Positions 39,201 through 52,150 are shown, counted from the first letter of the stretch. The stretch is DNA of 64,000 nucleotides from Prorocentrum cordatum (GCA_963575745.1 CAUYUJ010015837.1:1370540-1434539); one strand, 5' to 3'. The notes: generated by a model not told the origin, from the sequence alone. Numbers and translations are program-made.

Positions 39201-42200
39201 AACTGCAACCACCGCGGGAGGGAAGCACGGGCATCGGACGAAGGACTGCCGGCACACGCCTTCAGCGCAGGAAGTCGGCGAACAGCAGACGTGAGGAGGA
39301 TCGGATCAGGAGTCGACGAGGGCGGGCGCCAGCTCATCGTTGACTGCGCCGGCGTCAGCGAGAATGTTTGGAGCCGTCGGCGAAGGTTGAGTTCTGCGAT
39401 GTCCATTGAATGTCAGTTCGCCTTGGTTGGCACGTTTCAAGAACAATATTTGGGTAGCGGGGCATATAGCAGCGCGTGACCTCCAGGGTGCGAACGTCAG
39501 ATTCCCCGTGCGCCTGCGTTCAGCGCGGAGCTGTGCTCTGTGACTGGCAAGACGCTGGGCTTCGGAGCGCGCGTCAACCTGGGCGCCGAGCTCGAGCTCG
39601 GCAACTCGACGGCGCTGCGCAACCAGTCGGAGCGCATCGCGGCGCTTGCAGCGCGGGGCGCCCTATCCTTTCTGCGGCAGGGAAAAAGGATGAGGGGTGC
39701 GCGATGCGTTTGGGAAGGCAGCGTTGGGTGGCTGACGGAGTTGGCGAATTCTTTCCGCCTGCGGTCATAGGAGTTGAGGAAGTCGGCAACCAGTTCCCAT
39801 TGATCGACGATTATGAAGGCATGCTCGCAAACGCCGATGTAGAAGAAGCGGGGGAGCAAGATGATGTCCTACATCAGGTTCCAGCTGGGCCTGTCAGGGC
39901 GCCTGCAGATCAGGAAGCCCGACGAGGTCCAGATGCTGATGGGGGGGGGGGGGGGGGGGGGCGCCCGAGACAGCTTCGCAGCCGAATCGTCTTAGGCCAC
40001 CCTTGCCGCGCGCGATTGCCGCGCGCAGTTCGACGCCCTTGCCGCTTCAGCCGTGGAGTTACTTATGCGCCGCGGGGCGAGCGCCCGATGCATCCCGCAG
40101 GAGGAGAGGAGTTCTCGGCGCGGGTGCAAGTCCGGCGACCTGTGTCGTTTATGATTTCTTGTTAGCGCAGGACACAGGCAGCGGCCTGCCCTGTCGGATA
40201 TGAATTGTGCGCGGGATGCACAGTGGCAGCGCCAGTAGTCAGCGGCAGTCGTTGCTTTCTTGACCGGCAAGCTGGCGCGCCCGAGACGCGCGATTCAGAC
40301 CGACGCAGAGCTGGCAGCCGAATTGCAAGCCGCGATCCAGAAAATTGCGACCAGGAGCGATCCGAAAGGATCTTCAGACAGCAGCGCAGTCTCGAGGATG
40401 TCCACGAGTCGCCAGTAGCATCACGCGCATCAGATGGTGCAGCAGAGCAAGCAGCAAACGCATAAAAGGGGTTGGTCAGAGCGTGCAACGTAGCATTCGG
40501 GATGGTTTCTGGGCCAAAAAATGGCACCCAACCGGTGATCAGCTCATTCGTTTACGGCGATTTTCACAGACGTCCGGAAAAAAAAGGCGCCATCCGAGGA
40601 GTAGACATGGCCAAATACAAGATGGAGACGATGGAATTCGGTGAGCGCGCCCCTGTTCGAACTAGTGGGGGGCGCGGTCGTGCTCGTAGGTTCGCGTTGG
40701 TCAGGGGGCCTCTGGTTCGGGAGATCGAGCGCAAGCATGGAGCACCTCGCGGGGGGCCAGCTAGCGCAATCAAAACCCGAGCCGCGAGGAGAGTTACCCG
40801 CGATCAGCATTGGAAGCAGGAGCTTTTCATCGGCGCGGGTTGGGCGCCCTGGCATCCAGACGAGGCTGGAGATATCGACGAGGGGTTTTCGAGAGGTTCG
40901 ACTACGGACGGGCGCGTGGCACGCGAGGAGAAGCTTCAACCGGCACGACGCAGGCCAGCAGCGACCAGCATGGAAAAGGATTCGAGCAGGCCATGGAGGA
41001 GGAGCGCCCCTAGCTCTGGCCCCGCAGCGAGCCGCAACAGCACCAGCAGAAAGAGCATTCACGGAGCCTCATGCAGCCATTGGAACTTTCCCAGTAGGAG
41101 AAGGAGCTGGAGCGGAAGCCACATCGACTGCAAGTCGAGCGCGCTCTTGCTGAAGCCGAAGTGGACAAGCTAGGAAGCGCCAGGCCTCCGACGAGATCAG
41201 GGCCCCCGCGGCCCCGGCCGCGCTTATGACAGCGGCATTCTCATTATCGGAGGCGCCAGTTTCTGCGGAGGCGGCGGTTGCCGACGCGGGGGCGCTAGAG
41301 GAAATCGGGGCCAACGAGGTAGGTGAAGACCAGGTCCTGGATGACTGCGCAGAGGAAGTGAAATCGATCGAGAAGCAGGAGTAGAGCGCGCGCTTCGACG
41401 AGTACCAGGCGCACGGGGCCAGACCAGTTTCGGAGTGCAACAAGACGATCGTCTCTTTGACGCGGGTAGAGGAGGTGCACAGCGGAGCCCTCAAGATGCG
41501 ACTGCGTGCCAGGCCGTTCGGGTTAGCCAAGGAGAGCAAGGGTGAGGTGCGTTGCCCGACGCCCCCCTCGGCTGCTGTGAGGTCGCAGCTGGCGCGAGCT
41601 GCCGCCCAGCGCGGGAACGCGGCGCCAATCGATGCGGGCAGGGATTTCCTGCGCGCGCCGATCATGGGCGGGGTCTGCGCTTGGCCGCCACCTGAGTGAC
41701 GGGGACCTCCAGATACGGCGTGGAGGGCGAACTGCACGACGCATGGCTTGCAGGAGGCGATCATCGATGTCGAGCGCCATCTTGCATCGGCGGTGACTGG
41801 AGATGCGGTGCACCCCGGCCTTTCAAACCTGGGTTCCAATGTTTGAGATTTGGCCCAGCAGCGCACCGCGTGGAGCCGACAGATATCTCATTCAGCAAAC
41901 ACGTGGGCGATGGACTCATCGCCGCCGACGGCGAGGAGGAGATCGAGGAGACGCCGGGCCAGATCAGCGAGCTTTCCCCGATAGAGCGCACGGGGGCATT
42001 CGTGGAGGGCCAGATCCACTACCATCTGGAGCTGAAGCTTCGGGTGACAAGGGGAGGCTTTGCTGGGAATGCTACAAGGGAGACGATGTGGAGTTTAAGT
42101 CGATCGCTGAGACTTGAGAAGTGAAGCGGGGCCTCTACGCCACCAGCAGACAGATATCCAGTTTGCGATCAAGTCGACCGCGGGATGTCGAGTCCAAGTG

Positions 42201-42425
42201 CAGGAGATTTGGTGCGACTCAAGCGTGTTGGTCGATACGCAGCTCACACTATGGACTGGGAGTTGCATTTGGCGCCCGCCAAGGATTTCGAGAACGTGTT
42301 AGATGGCGAGGTGGATCCAGATTGGGCGCCAGGTCGCGTGGGCCACATCAATGGCGGAGGCGGAAGGGTGTGCCTTTGCCTGTTGAGCGTCGCAGGCGTT
42401 GCGCTGGTTGCCGGGCGATCCTGCT
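39200..42425 (+). pseudogene. Heavily decayed Ty1/copia-like retrotransposon, gag knuckle to RNase H
   Basis: Pieces in the right order but different frames. GKHGHRTKDC (~39223-39252) is the back half of a CCHC zinc knuckle. LIVDCAGVSENV (~39332-39366) resembles the aspartic protease VDSGA box with its Ser-Gly lost. At 41710-41860 HDAW..EAIIDVERHL..GLSN and at ~41900 THVGDGLIAADGEEE resemble the RT palm. LELKLRVTRGGF (42030-42065) is the RT end. MSSPSAGDLVRLKRVGRY, then EVDPDWA (42185-42330) match the copia RNase H start (LKRVxRYL..DSDWA). Frameshifts and stops separate all parts. No LTRs identified. Confidence 0.55.
39942..39961. repeat. Poly-G run of ~20
   Basis: An uninterrupted G homopolymer inside the decayed copia region; its length is likely to be unreliable in any assembly. 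Confidence 0.9.
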
Positions 42426-43639
42426 GAAGCGTGCGACGCGTGTGAAAGCGACGCTCAAGAGCGCGAGCTCCGCGGGGATCAGCAGCAGCAGGAAGGGATG
42501 TATAAAGCGAGTGGAACATGCGCAGATCAAATTTTGTTCATCCAGAAGTTCGCGGAAAGAAGCTGACCATCATCAAGTGTATTGGAACGAAGTCAGATCG
42601 AGGAAACATATTGAATCGAGTATCTGGGCAATACGTCGCTTGCTGTTGAGGTCGCGGAGAGAGAGAGAGAGAGATATGTGTATATATATAAGATTTAAAC
42701 ATGTATTTACATTACGGTGGATAGTGCTCCCAAGTGCCTGCAGGGAGCTTCACTCGTTGTGCAATCCAATGGAGCTCTTAGAGAACACAGTGTTGCTGGC
42801 AAGCGCGATGATAAGGAACAGTTGGTCGCGAGCAGAAGTTTCCAGACCAAGAGTTTGCCGATATTCGTTTTCTATTTGCGTTGTGTGATCCGTCTCGTGA
42901 TGGGATGTGGAGTTGGTTTCAGACTTAAGGAGGGACGCAGTCTGCAAATGCAGCTTAAGAGATGATATTGGTGATTGGCGATCGGTAGCGAGGCTCAATG
43001 AGATGCGGCAGCTCGAGCGTGCCAAGAACAAGCAGCGGACATGTTTTTGCAAGTTGCGTTTGTTGCTGGAGCCTGCCTCCATGCATGGTTTTGCAAGTTG
43101 TTGCTTGTGCCACTCCTGGCAAGAGGCGGAGTCCTAACATCTGATGTAATTAGGGCATTCGGCGAAGCACACCTGAGAAAAGCTACGTATACTAAAAGGT
43201 CTAGAAGCTCACAAGCTGATCGCCCTGATGGGCCAGCGGGTAGGAGAGGTCCCAAACATAGAAATTGAGGCGCGTGCTGTGCTCGCCGCTTTGGCTTAAG
43301 GACAAATTCCGCACCCCGCTCATTAGGATATCAATTTTCGCATGCACGCGCAATATATGAACGGGCGTGTTTCGACAACTACAAGAAGAACTGCTCAGTG
43401 CTTGCGGAGTTCAAATCAGGCCACATACTAGTGTACCAAAAGGGCGCCCGCCTCCTTCTGTGCAGATGATTGTTTGGTCAGCAGACGAACGTGGCACTGA
43501 GGCTTGGACCGACGTGCCTTTCAGCCCTTCGGACGGCAGCCGCGGCTCCTCGGCGGCGACGCCGTCGCCGCATTTGCCGCAGCCGGCGAGAGGCTCGCTC
43601 GCCCTGGGTTCTCAATTCGGCCTCGCGCTTGCCAACTCG
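42426..43639. other. No recognisable gene
   Basis: (GA)n and TA patch at 42658-42690. A GCCGCTTTGGCTTAAG string at ~43285-43300 resembles part of the spliced leader with three differences, but such a match is expected by chance at about this rate. ORFs here are short. Confidence 0.4.
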
Positions 43640-43735
43640 AATGTTGTGCGTGTGTGTTTATGTGTGTGGTGTGTATGTGTTCTGTGTGGTGTTTGTGTGT
43701 CGTGTGTGTGATCCGTGTGTGGGTGTGGGTGTATT
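43640..43735. repeat. (GT)n-rich array
   Basis: GTGTGT interrupted by TTCTGTGTGG and CGTGTG; degenerate dinucleotide repeat. Confidence 0.9.
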
Positions 43736-45810
43736 CGTGATGGTACGTTATTCGTCGGTACCCTTGCCCGAAATCCATGCCAGACCACGCCCGGAAGTTT
43801 AAAAGGGCGTGCCAATCTGTTTGGGGTCGGGACTTCGCGTTCTCTTCTCCCGACGCGCCGTGGCTCTCCCGTCCCTCATGTCTCATGGGATCGTGCGCGT
43901 GTGGCGCTCCCCCCACATTTGCAGACGGCGTTCTTGTGGAGCACGGAAGGATATTCTGCTTACCGTTGCAAGTGGGCTGTTGCTTTGATACGGATGATAT
44001 TGACGGGCTGTGACATAGACGGGCTGTGACAAGTAATGGAGAAGTCGAGTTTCCATAGTCTTACGTGAAGATATGGAGAGGCCTGACTTGATTCTCCAAG
44101 GATTGGTCCAGATGCATTGACGAAGATCTCCGAACTGCCCAGGTGCTTTAAGGGAGGCCCCTGGGTTTCTAGGAGGCTTGTAGGAATTTCGAAGCGACCC
44201 CTTGAGGTTTCCAAAGGGGATCCCCGGGTCCTTAAGGAGCGTTTGTGGAGGCGTTCAATGGCCCCCGCCAGGGGGGGTGGGCCTTCAGAAGATTCACGCG
44301 AGCTTCCTCGATTCCTCCCATGCCCCACCCAGGACCTCACGAGGGCTTCGGTTTGTCTCCCTGAATCTCCAGCGGCCTCCCGCGGAGCCTCCGAGTGGGT
44401 TTTCTGGAGAGCCTCCAAAGTTCCCTCGAGGCGTCATTGGGCCTCTGCAGGCAGGTGCGGAGCGGGCTAATGCGGATTCTCTCTCAGCCCCCCCTCGCAT
44501 CCATCTCTGGGCTGAAAAAGGTGGCCTGGATGTAGTTCCTCAGAGACGGCTGGTGGCTTTGATCGCCCAAGCCTGGGCAAGTACGTCAGCAAGTTAAGTA
44601 CGTCTAGTTTGATGTGGCACAGTGTCCGTTTAGTAGCGATGCCGTTCACTGAATGATTGTCATACATAAACCGTATCGCGGGACAGTTATCACTGACAGC
44701 CACGGCTGCGGAGCGAGCCAGGAGCACGGATGTCAGATGAGTTCACGCACAAAACGGATTTTGACCAGCGGAGTAGTCAATGGTGGGGTAAAACATGCAA
44801 ATGTTCACCCAGTCTATACAACCATGCGTTGTAGTGTAGACGTGTGTCGACGTAGAGTAGGTGCGAGGCATGCCCTCTGGCACTACGAAATAGTCCAAGG
44901 GCGTGCGTAGGGCATACATGGTCTTGGTATTCGGGACACGATGTATACGAGGTGAACTGGCGGCATCCTGGAACTAGCCGTGTGAAGCCAATGCTAATCC
45001 GAGGCAGTGACGAGATAGCCACGAAGCAGCGGTGATCACGCGGTGCCCTTGGGGCAGCCAAGAGGCAGCCGTGAGGTTGTCGCAAGGTGAATCCGAGGCA
45101 GCCGCGGGTCTCGCATTCTCCAGCCCACCGATTGAAGCCATCAGCCCCCCTGGCACGGCAAGAGGTCCCCGTGCGAGCCGAGTGAAGGAGAATTGGGCCT
45201 GCGGGTCGCGCAGGTTTCGTCGCCACAGCTGGATTCTCCTCGAAATTCTGGTCAGAATACACTCCGGGAGAGGCTCGGGGAGTAGCGCTTTCATTTTGTT
45301 TCCCATCCATGAGAGAGGCCAAACCTGTCAGTATGATCTTTTCTACATTTCTTGTTATGTGTACCGACCACGTGTCTGGGACAGATGCGGTGCCCAAAAA
45401 CATGTTCCCGATGCTAATTGCGGCGGGCAGGGCGCGGGACAGCGGGGTGGGGTCACTGTGTTAACCCTTCCCTCCCCACATCACCGCACTATCATGCAGC
45501 GGGGCCTCATACATTCGGATGCTGCCTCACACCGCGGCGATGGGCAGGAAGCTCTAGTAGCTACCCTTCGCCGGAGTGACGGTCGACGTCATGGTCGTCG
45601 TCGTCGCCCTCAAAGTTCATCACGCATTCACCTGCGTTTTCTTCTAGAGCCGTCGGCGAGGGCCTCGGACAAATTTTCCTTGGCCCTCCCGCACATATTC
45701 GTCGCGATAATGGTTCGTGCTCAGCGCGGCGGAGGGTTGGACCAGTATCTCATGACACGTTCTGGATACGGCCCTCGTCAGGGGCAACGTCAGAAGGGGA
45801 TAGGCTCAGG
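43736..45810. other. No recognisable gene
   Basis: 44110-44470 carries AAGGGAGGCCCC/CCTCCAAAG phrases like those at 28.3 kb. 45000-45200 has GAGGCAGCC repeats. Open frames on either strand lack domains. Confidence 0.45.
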
Positions 45811-45960
45811 ATGGGAATCGCCCACTCATCGCCGATAGGGGCCCGATAGCCCACCGCGCCCAGGACCCTGCGGAATCGCTGTCGGGGGCGTATCGCCGAC
45901 CTGTCGGCGCTGCGTCGCCGATTCCAGTTCGAGTCTTCCCCCCTGGAGCTTGCCCGCCCC
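45811..45960 (+). repeat. Dispersed repeat, partner at 59489-59615
   Basis: CATCGCCGATAGGGGC(C/T)(C/T)GATAGCCC, then CCCAGGA..TGCGGA, then TATCGCCGA and TCTTCCCCCC occur in the same order in both copies. Confidence 0.8.
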
Positions 45961-46477
45961 CAGCGCTGCCACTGAGACCCTCGGGCTTTGCACCCCACGG
46001 CGCCACGGGGCCCGCTACGACGAGCGTAGATTGGCGCCTCGTGGATCGCCCGACGGCAGCTGCAGCAGGCGACGCGGCGCCTGCGCACTGTTTCGAGTAC
46101 GGGATCGACTACTGACATGTTTGAACCAAAAATTGGTTGTCCCGTCGAATCTACGGAAAAAATAACGTAGACTGCTCTGTAGATCTAGTGAGCCTTCTGT
46201 GCATTATTTGTGGATTCGACGGAAAAAGCAAAATTGGAGCAAGCCACTTCTGTAGTCGATCCCCCACTCGACGGTTGTCCTTGTTTGCCCATGTACCTCC
46301 CCAGGTGACGTGTGTGGGCGTGGGCCTTGGAACTCTGCTGCAGACCCTCGCGCCCAGCTCCCTGACTCGGTGGCGCGCTCATGGGGGGAGGGCAGATTCG
46401 GCAGCAAATCATGGGAGCCTTGTGTGCCCTCGCAGTTCTGCCTCTAGCGTCAATTCGTGTCTGGGAGTCGGTGAGAT

Positions 46478-46562
46478 AGCGCCGAGTCAGCGTCGGTTGC
46501 GTCGATTGGCGTCGCTGTTGCGTCGATTTGCGTCGGTTCAGCGTCGACGAGCGTCGATTCAC
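46478..46562. repeat. GCGTCGATT-type minisatellite
   Basis: GCGTCG(A/G)TT(G/T) recurs about eight times at 9-15 bp spacing. Confidence 0.8.
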
Positions 46563-46784
46563 AAGAGCCGGCGAGATGGTCTGGGAGGCTCCCGTGAGTT
46601 GCCACCGACGGCATTCCGAGAAGCTCTCCAGAAGCCCTCCCCGAAGCCACCGAGGGGGGCTTTTCGGGAGGCCCAGAGAGGGCTTCCGCGAAGCCCCGCG
46701 CCTCCCAGGCAGGCCTGCCGCCCGTCGCTCGCTCGGCGCCGCCGCCGCCGGCTTCCCCGCCGCCGGTGCGGGCGGCGTTGGGAG

Positions 46785-46930
46785 CAGGGCTCGAGCTGAA
46801 CAGTGTCCGGGCGATCTCGTGAACCGCTGTCGTTCTGGTCTCGCCTCCCAGCAGAAAGGCGGAACGAGAACGGAACGAAGGAGAGCAAGAGCATAACGAA
46901 AACGGACAGCACTGTTTAGCTCGAGCCCTG
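46785..46930. mobile_element. 146 bp hAT-like MITE
   Basis: The ends CAGGGCTCGAGCTGAACAGTG and its complement (one internal mismatch, one small gap) form ~25 bp terminal inverted repeats starting CAGGG, as in hAT elements. Flanks GTTGGGAG (46777-46784) and GCTGGGAG (46931-46938) are an 8 bp duplication with one mismatch. No coding capacity. Confidence 0.75.
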
Positions 46931-46964
46931 GCTGGGAGAGCGCATGGACAAAATAGTCGAACCC

Positions 46965-48334
46965 TTACAAACACACACACACACACACTTGCGGGTTCGG
47001 GGGTCCTGGGAGGCATCTTGCGCCGCAGGGCTCGAACTTGTTGTCCATGTACGGGAGCAGGCCAGGGCCATGCCGACAACAGGGGCGAGTGCGGCGTTGG
47101 GGTAGAGCGTCCCTGCGCAAGTCCCCACTCAATGGGCGCGGGCTCGTCGGGGGGGCGCGTCCCCATCCTTGCCGCCAGGGCCCCGCGCGGGGCTGGCAGC
47201 GAGGCGTCAATGGTTTGCTCCGAGATGTACGCACGCACACACACACACACACATACGCACAACACACACACACAACACACACACACACGCACGCACACTT
47301 CGACCAAACTACAGACGACACCACCCCACTTACGGCCCTCCATGTGGCGCTACGGCCCATCGGTGGCGATACGTATACCACGCAGAAGCCCATGCCAGGT
47401 GTCTTGGTATACGCTCAGCCCCGTGGGACCGTAGGTGGGGTGGTGCGTTTGTTTTTTGGTCCAACACTGTTTGGCGTCTCAGCCCTGCGCGCAGAGACAC
47501 GGCGGAGAAAGTCATAGAACAGCAGCCGCGCGCGCGCGTCCAGGAGCGCCCGAGCCCCCCAGGACCGCCTACGGTCTCGCAGCGGCTGGCCGCCAGAAGC
47601 CATCCGAGCGTAGATGACGGGGGGAACGGTGGAAAGAAGAGGCTACGGTGAGGCGGAGGTGCCATAAGCCATCCGGGCCCAGATGGCCTGGGGGGGCGAG
47701 TAAGCAGCGAGGAGCGACAAGGAGGCCAAGACCGACCTAAACCCCGAAGGGCACACACGCACACACACACACACACACACGGACCCAAGGACTTTGGTGA
47801 CTGGTTTGGTCGCGCGGGCTTGGGCCTCGCAGCGGTGGCACAAGCGGTGCCGATCAAAGGGTACGAGCCGCCCACTCCCAGGCGAGAGGCAGGTGCAACC
47901 AGCTAGGCAATATCAGATTGTAACCGTGGTGGCCCGCGAGTTGCCCCGAAAACGCACACACACACATGCACACACATACACACTATGTGCGTCGGCGGCT
48001 AGACAGGATAACTGCGCTGGCGCAGGGCTACCTAAATGGGGGTACCGTTGTAGCGAACTGTGCCACCGTACAGGAGGGGTGGAAAAAACACAGGAAGCGG
48101 CCGAAAGAGGGGGCGCAGGAGCAAGCCGCTCAGGGGGACGGGTCACGCCCCGAGCGCGTGGCGCGGCCGAAAAATTCACACACACACACACGCACACACA
48201 CACACACACACACGCACACACACACACACGCACACGCGCGCACACACACACGCACACACACACACGCACACACGCCTACACACACGCACACGCACACGCA
48301 CACGCACACACACACACACACACACACACGCGCG

Positions 48335-48382
<48 letters not shown>

Positions 48383-48690
48383 CACGCGCGCGCACTTTTT
48401 TCACCTCGGCGGCCGCGCGCCTCGGCCGCCGCGGCGGTCGCAGCGTGCGTCCGGCGAGCGGCAGGCGGAGAGGAGGAGGGTCGGCCCGGAGAAGCGGCAG
48501 CCAGACGCAGAAACAGGCACACACACACACACACACATTTGTGTCGGTGGCCAGGCAGAGCGGCTGCGCTGGTGGAAGGGGCAAATGTTGGTCGAACAAA
48601 TGCGACTTAGGCCGCAATAGGGAGGGAGAGAGGATGCCCGGCGACGGTGGGGAGGGGAGGAAGCCCTCCATAAACACGCACTCACACACA
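46965..48690. repeat. Cluster of (CA)n arrays within a loose larger repeat
   Basis: Arrays at ~46969-46988, 47228-47300, 47748-47782, 47955-47985, 48178-48395 (longest, with CGCACA interruptions), 48518-48537 and 48672-48690. Phrases following two of them (TGTG.GTCGG.GGC.AG..CAG..TGCGCTGG at ~47988 and ~48541) match, so part of the cluster is a ~555 bp duplication. No gene. Confidence 0.88.
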
Positions 48691-50669
48691 ACTTCCATGC
48701 CCAGATGCAGTCAGCCCGCGCAGTAAGGATGAGCGACGTTCCAAGGTTGCCCTTGCATCCTTCCCCTTCGGCCCACCCTTGGCCGCTTTCGCTGGCCGCG
48801 CCCCGCCCGCGAAGTGTCGGCATGGCCTTCCAAGGCCTTCGACCCCTTGCCATGCGCCCTAGTTCTAATCGTGGACTGTACCCTCGTCATTTCCCGAGGG
48901 GGCCCTCTTCCCCGCACCGTCCACTGGCAATCATCCGCCGCCCGCCTCGTCTCCACGTGGGCCTCCGCTGCTGGCCGCCCAGGATGAGGCTCCAAAAAGG
49001 AGCGGGCCGAGGCCGGGCCAGGCGCGGTCCGACCTGGCCCGCGCGAAGGCCTTGCGCGGGAGGCACCGGAGGCTGCCCGGCTGGCGAGAGATAAAGAGTC
49101 CGCCGGCAGGCGCTGGGCTGGCAGCCTCCCGAGCCGCCGAGAGGCCGAGGAGCCCACCCGCCCCGCGCTGCCCCGGGGGCGGGGCAGGCTGTGCTGCCCG
49201 GCGGGGAGTCGGGGGCGGCCAAGAGGGAGGTGATGACCAAGGGGGGGCGGGGGCCACGAGATCTCCCCAGATTTCATGGCCCCTCTCTTATTCCAATACG
49301 TGCCCTGGCCCCACCCTGGTCCGAGCACGTGCCTCGGCCCATGATTTGCACACACCCTTCTTGGACACCCCCCTCTTGGACGCCTCCGAGAGGTGGAAGA
49401 GGAGGGGAGAAGCAGGCAGACGACGGCGAATGTGCAGGTCGGGGCTGGCAGGGCGGGCGGGCGGGCGGAAGGGAGGCAGGGCGGAAGCAGCAGGCAGCGG
49501 CCACCTCCGCAACCCGCCTCCCCCCAGCTGGGACAACTGGCGCTCGGTCCCCCAGGGATCCTCACGGATCGGGCGGGCTCGAAACATGCCGCAGAGAGGG
49601 GTTTCAGGGCTGCGGTCGGTTGTTTTGACGATGTTGCATTTTTTCGTCACGTCGGATCTCAAGGCCTCTCCAAGGGAGGCGGAGCGGGAGGGGATGTGGA
49701 GAGGCGAGGACTGGAGGGGAGGGTCAGAGGAAGAAGAGGTAATTGCAGATACCGCAGCCCGTCCCTCGTCACCACGGCTGCGTTCGCTTGGAAATCCTGG
49801 TCAGATTGCACCCGAGGAGAGGTCTGGGAAGTTGCGGTATCAGTGTCGCTGTGCTCCCCCCAGGGAGGTGATAGATGCCCCCGTTCCCATCCTCTCCCTA
49901 TATATTTCTTTTTTTTCCTAACGGCCTGTAGGAAAATAGCAACACCGTGAGTGGTGCCAGGACAGCTGTGGGCCCCGCAACGACGTTAATGCCAGCGCCT
50001 TTGCACGTTGCTCCCCGCCCCCGATGCCTTCAAGTCCTTCCCTCTTCCGCGCATCCTGGCAACCGGAGCCCGGCGAGGGCTTCGAGACGGCGGTCCTGGC
50101 ATCCCGAATCGGCGCCCCTTGTCCCGGAGCGCGTCCGTGGGCAGATCGCCGATCCAGCCAGTGTGGGCTCGGGAGGGGCTCTGGGTCTCGGGCCGCTCCT
50201 CGGCTCCGGGTCGGGGAACCCATCCGTGGCCGAGGCTGGCCGTGGCCAGGAAAGACCCCCTCGTTCCGTGTTCGGCAGCACGAGGACTGCCAGGCGCACG
50301 CGTGCTGGGCGGACCCTCCCAGCAGCCAGAGCTCGACCAGGGCATCCGAGCGGCAACCGTTCGTGGTCCGGCGGGCCTCCCGAGGCCCGCGGCCCGCGAC
50401 GACCCCAAGAAGCCGGCAGCGCCCGTGGTGCTGCGCCGCCCACTGCCAGAGCCGCAGCGGCTGCCCAAGCCGCAGCGGCCGCAGCTCGACGGAGGGCCGG
50501 TGGCTGCAGCGGTCGCAGTCAACAGGACGCTGAAACCGGGACGGCGTTTGGCTCGGGAGGGGCGTCGGGCTTTCGGGCCGCTCTGCAGACTCATGTCGTG
50601 GAGCCTGCGTGTGGCCAAGACCCGCCGTGGCTGGAGAAGCCCCTTCGCTCCTAACTCATGCGTTCCTTG
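48691..50669. other. No recognisable gene
   Basis: GC-rich and open in many frames on both strands with incompatible overlaps. Predicted proteins are Arg/Pro/Ala/Gly-rich without a domain. A TTTCTTTTTTTTCC patch lies at 49905-49920. Confidence 0.45.
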
Positions 50670-50677
50670 TGGTAGCA

Positions 50678-50837
50678 TCAAGTCGGGCCTGTCCCTCTAC
50701 AGGAGGAAGATTCGGAAATAATCAACAAACAGTCTGTGGACGATTTTTTGATTATGTTTTGACCATGTGGGGGTATTTTTGGAGTATTTTTTATTGTTCG
50801 CCCAAGGTCCCCCTGTAGGGGGACAGGCCCGACCTAA
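50678..50837. mobile_element. 160 bp MITE, copy 2, with perfect 8 bp target duplication
   Basis: Flanks TGGTAGCA at 50670-50677 and 50838-50845. Same length and same terminal repeats as 27861-28020 (GTCGGGC.TGTCC..TACAGG), with interior AGTCTGTGGACGAT and GATTATG. Both copies end precisely where the duplication predicts. Confidence 0.92.
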
Positions 50838-50989
50838 TGGTAGCACGATGGCTCGACTGCCCCGCACGAGGCCAGCGTGCGGCCCCGGAGGCAGGACGGA
50901 GGAACAGGAGCTGGGAGTGCTCAGCTTGCCGACCTGCCGACGGGCGAGGGCCTGATCTGCCATGGTGACGGCGGAGACGATGGCGATGA

Positions 50990-51106
50990 CGATGATAATA
51001 ACGAGAATGGTGATGGTGATGCTGATGCTGATGCTGATGCTGATGCTGATGCTGATGCTGATGCTGATGATGGTGATGGTGATGATGATGATGATGATGG
51101 TGATGG

Positions 51107-51141
<35 letters not shown>

Positions 51142-51223
51142 CTGATGCTGATGCTGATGCTGATGCTGATGCTGATGTGATGCTGATGATGGATGATGAT
51201 GATGATGATGATGATGGTGATGG

Positions 51224-51258
<35 letters not shown>

Positions 51259-51677
51259 GTGATGGTGATGGTGATGGTGATGGTGATGGTGGTGTGGTGA
51301 TGGTGATGGTGATGGTGATGGTGGTGATGGTGATGGTGATGATGATGATGATGATGATGATGATGGTGATGGTGATGGTGATGGTGATGGTGATGGTGGA
51401 GATGGTGATGGTGATGGTGATGGTGGTGATGGTGATGGTGGTGATGGTGATGGTGATGAGGAGGAGGAGGAGGATGAGGAGATTGAGGAGGATGATGAGC
51501 AGGAGGAGGAGGATGGGGGTGAGGATGAGGATGAGGATGAAGATGAGGAGGATGATGATGTCGAGGATGGTGATGCTAATGATGATGATGATGATGATGA
51601 TGACGATGATGATGATGATGATGACGATGATGATGATGGGGATGATGATTGTAAGGATATGGATGATGATGATGACA

Positions 51678-51732
<55 letters not shown>

Positions 51733-51807
51733 GTAGGATGATGATGATGATGATGATGATGTTGTTGGTGAGGGTGTTGGTGGTGATGATGGTGACCATG
51801 ATGGTAT

Positions 51808-51864
<57 letters not shown>

Positions 51865-51866
51865 CG
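50990..51866. repeat. (GAT)n / (GATGGT)n / (GATGCT)n array, ~880 bp
   Basis: Trinucleotide GAT mixed with hexamers GATGCT (51018-51065, 51138-51178) and GATGGT (51255-51450), with GAG interruptions near 51460-51550. Poly-Asp, poly-Met and poly-His frames are artefacts. Confidence 0.97.
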
Positions 51867-51868
51867 AT

Positions 51869-51945
51869 GGGAGTACGAGGCGCAGTAAAGATCTAGCAAT
51901 GTCTCAGCAATGGCGTTCATCCAATTCTTCCATTACCATTTCCCA
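51869..51945 (+). repeat. Dispersed repeat beside a GAT array, partner at 57912-57990
   Basis: GGGAGTACGAGGCGCAGTAAAGATC..AGC..TC.CAGCAATGGCGTTCATCCAA aligns over ~70 bp with GGGAGTGCAAGGCACAGTAATGATC at 57912. Both lie within ~150 bp of a GAT array. Confidence 0.75.
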
Positions 51946-52150
51946 GAAGAGCACAGTCCCCTCTCGTGGACCGTGCCACCGCAGTCCATTCAGTGCCCAA
52001 CTGCATCTTTCGTTCTTGCACTCCCGCCATCGCCCTTCATCATTCTGCGATGCCGACGGGGCGCCCGACGGGTGACGCCGCGCGGACTGCCCAAAGCGTT
52101 GAGGACCCAAGCTTTGAGGATGGGCGGGGATCGTCGGTGGTGCAGTGGAT

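Noticed and set aside
43283-43300. GCCGCTTTGGCTTAAG as a spliced-leader relic
   Set aside because: Three mismatches over 16 bases are expected about once by chance in a window this size on both strands.
48178-48395. CRISPR-like or regulatory array in CA-rich sequence
   Set aside because: It is a plain CA/CGCA dinucleotide microsatellite without spacers of constant length.
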